The translations under genes and the position numbers were made by a program. DNA of 64,000 nt from Anaerolineaceae bacterium (GTDB lineage: Bacteria; Chloroflexota; Anaerolineae; Anaerolineales; Anaerolineaceae): the NCBI GenBank assembly GCA_016927865.1, contig JAFGLU010000017.1, forward strand, positions 1-64,000. Reading direction: 5' to 3'. This document shows, one piece after another, positions 61,062-64,000 of this stretch (the first letter of the stretch is position 1; every line of letters begins with the position of its first letter). The notes under the pieces were generated by a model. That model was not told the DNA's origin. It did no database searches and was given only the letters and a program-made list of their open reading frames with translations.

Positions 61062-61442
61062 GTGATTTTACGCACGGGTGTCGATATCGTCGAAATTGAG
61101 CGCCTGGGACAGATCAACCCGGCCATCCGCGCGCGGTTCATCCAGCGAGTCTTCACCGAGGCCGAGCAGGCGCTAACCCGCGGCTCGTATGCCAGCCTTT
61201 CGGGGCGTTTTGCCGCCAAGGAGGCCGTCTCCAAAGCGCTGGGCACGGGCATTGGCGCAGTGAACTGGCGGGATATTGAAATTCTGCGCGGCCCAGCCGG
61301 AGATCCCCTGCTGCACCTGCACCGAAAAGCCCGCGAAGTGGCCGAGGGGCTGGGGCTGCAAACCTGGTCGGTCAGCATCAGCCACGGCAAAACCCACGCC
61401 GTAGCCCTGGCAGTCGCCATCGGCGAAGCAGCGGAAGCCTGA
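61062..61442 (+). CDS. acpS: Holo-[acyl-carrier-protein] synthase
   Basis: AcpS attaches phosphopantetheine to acyl carrier protein. TGVDIVEIERL gives the magnesium aspartate, FAAKEAVSKALGTG gives the glutamate and lysine, and VSISHGKTHAVA closes the site. The 126 residues are full length. The start codon is GTG behind GGGAAAG. It is the penultimate gene of the M16 run. Confidence 0.95.
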   Translation: MILRTGVDIVEIERLGQINPAIRARFIQRVFTEAEQALTRGSYASLSGRFAAKEAVSKALGTGIGAVNWRDIEILRGPAGDPLLHLHRKAREVAEGLGLQTWSVSISHGKTHAVALAVAIGEAAEA

Positions 61443-61443
61443 C

Positions 61444-62076
61444 ATGAAAATTCTGGCGATCAGCGATCAGGAAGTCCCAGCGCTATACAGCCCGCTGATC
61501 CTGGAGCGTTTTCGGGAGATTGACCTGGTGGTGAGTTGTGGCGATCTGTCCTATTCCTACCAGGATTACATCCACTCAATGCTAAACAGCCGGTTGTGCT
61601 ATGTACGTGGCAACCACAACTGTCGGGAAGAACAAAGCGAGACCACTTTGCTCAGCGGTCCAACCGGCGGGATTGATTTGCACCGGCAGGTGTATCGCGA
61701 ACCGGAAAGCGGCTTGCTGCTGGCGGGCGTACAAGGCAGCTTGCGTTATAACACAGGCCGCAACCAGTACACGCAAGCCGGCATGTGGTGGATAGTTTGG
61801 GGCCTGGTCCCGGCGCTGCTGGTGAACAAGCTGCGCTTTGGGCGGTTTTTGGATATTTTTGTCACACACGCGCCGCCCTGGAAAATTCACGATAAAGACG
61901 ACCTGCCCCACCGGGGCATTAAAGCCTTCCGTTGGTTAATCAAGGCCTTTCAACCGGCCTATCACCTGCACGGGCACATCCACGTGTACCGGCAGGATGA
62001 GGTGACCGAGACGCAGGTGGGAACGACCCGGGTGATCAACGCGTATGGGTTTCGGTTAATTAATTACCCGCGATAA
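61444..62076 (+). CDS. Metallophosphoesterase
   Basis: The calcineurin-like motifs are present: an opening SDQE in place of DxH, CGDLSY, GNHN, a histidine in VTHAPP and LHGHIH. The first motif is unusual, because the usual D-x-H is changed to D-Q-E. The 210 residues make a minimal domain. It begins one base after acpS. Confidence 0.85.
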   Translation: MKILAISDQEVPALYSPLILERFREIDLVVSCGDLSYSYQDYIHSMLNSRLCYVRGNHNCREEQSETTLLSGPTGGIDLHRQVYREPESGLLLAGVQGSLRYNTGRNQYTQAGMWWIVWGLVPALLVNKLRFGRFLDIFVTHAPPWKIHDKDDLPHRGIKAFRWLIKAFQPAYHLHGHIHVYRQDEVTETQVGTTRVINAYGFRLINYPR

Positions 62077-62087
62077 CCCCCACCCAA

Positions 62088-62123
62088 CCCTCCCCCAAAT
62101 TCGCTGCCGAATTTGGGGGAGGG
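62088..62123. terminator. 16-bp perfect hairpin, convergent terminator
   Basis: CCCTCCCCCAAATTCG (62088-62103) pairs with CGAATTTGGGGGAGGG (62108-62123) around CTGC. It lies between convergent genes and carries the same CGAATTT core as the longer hairpins, flanked by CCCCACCC/GGGAGGGGG repeats. Confidence 0.75.
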
Positions 62124-62135
62124 TCAGGGAGGGGG

Positions 62136-64000
62136 TCACCACAAAATATAATCTCGCAACTCCGACGGGTCGATTTTCTTCGGCGCGCTTTGGTGGTAGG
62201 TAAAGAAACTATCCACCGTTAAGCCCCCACACCAGCGCAGCAGCACCAGCCGGTCGGCATCGCGGCTTTCAGCCAGGTAAATGCTGGCAAAGTGATGCTG
62301 TATCTCCCCAATGAAGTCCTGGGTATGCTGCGTGGCGCCCAACGCATCTGGCTCGGGGGCAAATAAAACAGCGTCCTGGGTGGGCGGCTCGGTCAGCAGC
62401 TTTGCCAGCAGCACGCTACGCTCAGACATTTTCGTCGCCAGACGTTCGCCGCGCGAATCATGATAACTGAGGAAACTCAAGATGCTGGTCTCGGGCTGCC
62501 CGCTCACCAGGGCCCGTTCAAACCAGCGCCTCAAAACGCCCCAAACCTGGTGAGCACTTTCCTCCGCCGGCGCGTTGAGATCGAGCAGGTCGATGGAACC
62601 GCCCTCCTCCTGACCCAAATTCATGGGGTACGAAAAGGGAACGTTGGCATTCTCCCAATCAATATTCTCTATCACATTGTTGAGGTGGTTTTGAATCGCG
62701 CTGAAAAAGCGTAAGTTGAAATCTTCAGAAACCGCTCTCATGCGACGATTTTCAAAACTCTGGTCAATAATCACCTGCTGGGTGCGCACACCGTTCTCAA
62801 AACGCAACTCACGCTCCACCAGCAAACCTTGATCGATCGCCGCGTTGAAGATACTTCCGCCGGCGAGCGCCGCCGCCTGGGCATAATAGTCATAAGTCTC
62901 TAGCAAGCGGGTACCCAGCGTTCGCATCACCTCCGCCGTCTTGCAAATTGAATGCACAATCGCTTCTCGCTCAATCAACTGGGCGCGGCTGCGCACAATC
63001 TTTTCCAGGCGCTGCTCGGCGGCTTCCACGCCCTGTGAGAACAGCTTGGACCAATTGGAATTCCGTTTCTCTTCCAACTCCCGCTGCGCATCCTCGTATT
63101 CCTTGCGCACAGGCTCGCACTCAGAATGCTCGCCCATCCCCTTCCAGATTTCTTCCACCTGCTCCAGGTCGTCCAGGTAATGGCATAGGGCGTTGTTGAG
63201 TTTACCCAGGTAGACCGATAAAGGCCCCAGACGGTCGTCGGCCTGCATCATGCGCTGCACGATGGCGTTGAACAAGACGCGCACATGCTCTTTGGGCAAG
63301 CCGGCCATGTCAAAGCCTTTATCTGCCTTCAAGCGGTCACCAGCCTCACGATGTACCCGCTCCCAATCGACGCGCTCGCGGCGCACCAGGCGGTTGAGAA
63401 ACTGCAGCCGCTCGGGGTGGTTGGCCCCTTGGGGCAGTTGCGACACTTGCAGCACCTCTTCCAACACGCCTGAAAGCGAAGCGGACGCCAGCCAGAAGTT
63501 CAAATTGCCGTAGGGATCATCCTCACGCAGCGGAGTTCGCTCGGCCAGTTTTTCCGGCCGGCCTGTCAATTCGTTCTTTTCGAGGGGGAACAAGGTTTCA
63601 ACCAGCGCGGCGATCATGCGCTGGGCGCTGCGCTCATTCAACAACTGCGTGGGATGGTAGTAGCTGAACACGCCAAAGGTGCTGAAGCACGCCCGCCCCT
63701 GCAAAGGGTGCGCCGCGCGGATTTCATCCAGTGACTGGCGCGCCTGCCCGTCCATCTGGCACAACAGGCCCTCAGCAGCCGCTGCCACCACGCCCGCCTC
63801 GGGCCCGGTGTTAAGTTGGAAGCCATCCAGCAGTTGCACGGTGTCAAAAGGCGGGGCGGTTACCTGCCCCGGAATGCCCGCAATGCCATCCGGCCCATAG
63901 AGAGAGTAGGGTGTTGACCAGTTGCGCCCGCACTGCAAAAATTCGACCTCTTTGAGAAGCGCAAAATTTTGCAGGTAGTGCTCTTTGGTAATCTGCTGCC
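62136..64000 (-). CDS. Large cytosolic protein, 5' part beyond window; possibly tubulin-like
   Basis: The frame stays open from the stop at 62136 to the right edge with no good start codon (the TTG at 63938 in the ORF track is arbitrary), so the gene is truncated by the window. At least 620 residues are seen. Long helical, charged stretches (about residues 300-420 of the listed ORF) surround an alternating alpha/beta N-terminal part. The layout suggests the tubulin-like proteins of Chloroflexota that accompany von Willebrand or transport genes. I could not confirm a GTP-binding loop, which would lie outside the window. Confidence 0.6.
   Translation of the reverse strand, partial: QQITKEHYLQNFALLKEVEFLQCGRNWSTPYSLYGPDGIAGIPGQVTAPPFDTVQLLDGFQLNTGPEAGVVAAAAEGLLCQMDGQARQSLDEIRAAHPLQGRACFSTFGVFSYYHPTQLLNERSAQRMIAALVETLFPLEKNELTGRPEKLAERTPLREDDPYGNLNFWLASASLSGVLEEVLQVSQLPQGANHPERLQFLNRLVRRERVDWERVHREAGDRLKADKGFDMAGLPKEHVRVLFNAIVQRMMQADDRLGPLSVYLGKLNNALCHYLDDLEQVEEIWKGMGEHSECEPVRKEYEDAQRELEEKRNSNWSKLFSQGVEAAEQRLEKIVRSRAQLIEREAIVHSICKTAEVMRTLGTRLLETYDYYAQAAALAGGSIFNAAIDQGLLVERELRFENGVRTQQVIIDQSFENRRMRAVSEDFNLRFFSAIQNHLNNVIENIDWENANVPFSYPMNLGQEEGGSIDLLDLNAPAEESAHQVWGVLRRWFERALVSGQPETSILSFLSYHDSRGERLATKMSERSVLLAKLLTEPPTQDAVLFAPEPDALGATQHTQDFIGEIQHHFASIYLAESRDADRLVLLRWCGGLTVDSFFTYHQSAPKKIDPSELRDYILW

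Overview
The window looks like a chromosomal segment of an Anaerolineae-type Chloroflexota bacterium. The grounds are indirect: moderately GC-rich DNA; many lipoproteins with Thr/Pro linkers; an ECF sigma factor paired with a DUF5667-type membrane protein; a GatA/GatC pair; a DNRLRE-type lipoprotein; and many genes whose -10 box lies only 6-9 nt before the start codon. No rRNA, CRISPR array, prophage or intact insertion sequence was seen. One tRNA (Pro, TGG) is present.

Layout. 0.1-2.2 kb: cysK-cysE behind a clear promoter and a long structured leader. 2.2-3.7: lpdA. 3.8-5.0: membrane protein. 5.2-8.8 (minus): miaB, M23 peptidase, a degenerate SDR, an AAC(3)-like acetyltransferase. 9.1-10.8: HAD phosphatase and a zinc-binding lipoprotein with a Zur-like operator. 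10.9-14.2: triple-GAF kinase and double-REC LuxR regulator. 14.2-15.7: DNRLRE lipoprotein. 15.8-19.2: SNase-like/excalibur protein, surE, PAS kinase. 19.3-23.5 (minus): gatC, gatA, nucleotidyltransferase, a small protein, aminotransferase. 23.6-26.5: esterase, tRNA-Pro, a small protein, GT2, rnhB. 26.5-30.5 (minus): M1 peptidase and two tandem solute-binding-protein paralogues without signal peptides. 30.8-32.4: ECF sigma and DUF5667 protein. 32.5-33.9 (minus): thioredoxin-CcdA fusion. 34.1-40.8 (minus): solute-binding lipoprotein, hybrid kinase, and a REC-GAF-GGDEF-URO-D fusion. 41.2-47.5: rarD, VOC, serine hydrolase, deoC, then a Nudix-sulfatase-SDR operon. 47.6-52.8: LysM lipoprotein, SHOCT-like membrane protein, L-serine dehydratase, alpha/beta hydrolase, HemW-like radical SAM. 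53.0-57.4: S1 protein, M19 dipeptidase, membrane protein, FprA-like reductase. 57.8-62.1: anchored protein, M16 pair, acpS, phosphoesterase. 62.1-end: a large gene cut by the edge.

The strongest candidate for an undescribed system is the three-gene operon at 34153-40791. A secreted sugar-type binding protein is co-transcribed with a membrane hybrid kinase and with an 825-residue protein that joins a receiver, GAF and intact diguanylate cyclase to a URO-D/methyltransferase-like domain bearing an HxC...C zinc motif. Other themes are leaderless transcription, a family of very long perfect intergenic hairpins, short dispersed repeats ending in GTAACTACTCAG, a probable cis-regulatory leader before cysK, and signal-less binding proteins next to an ECF sigma locus.
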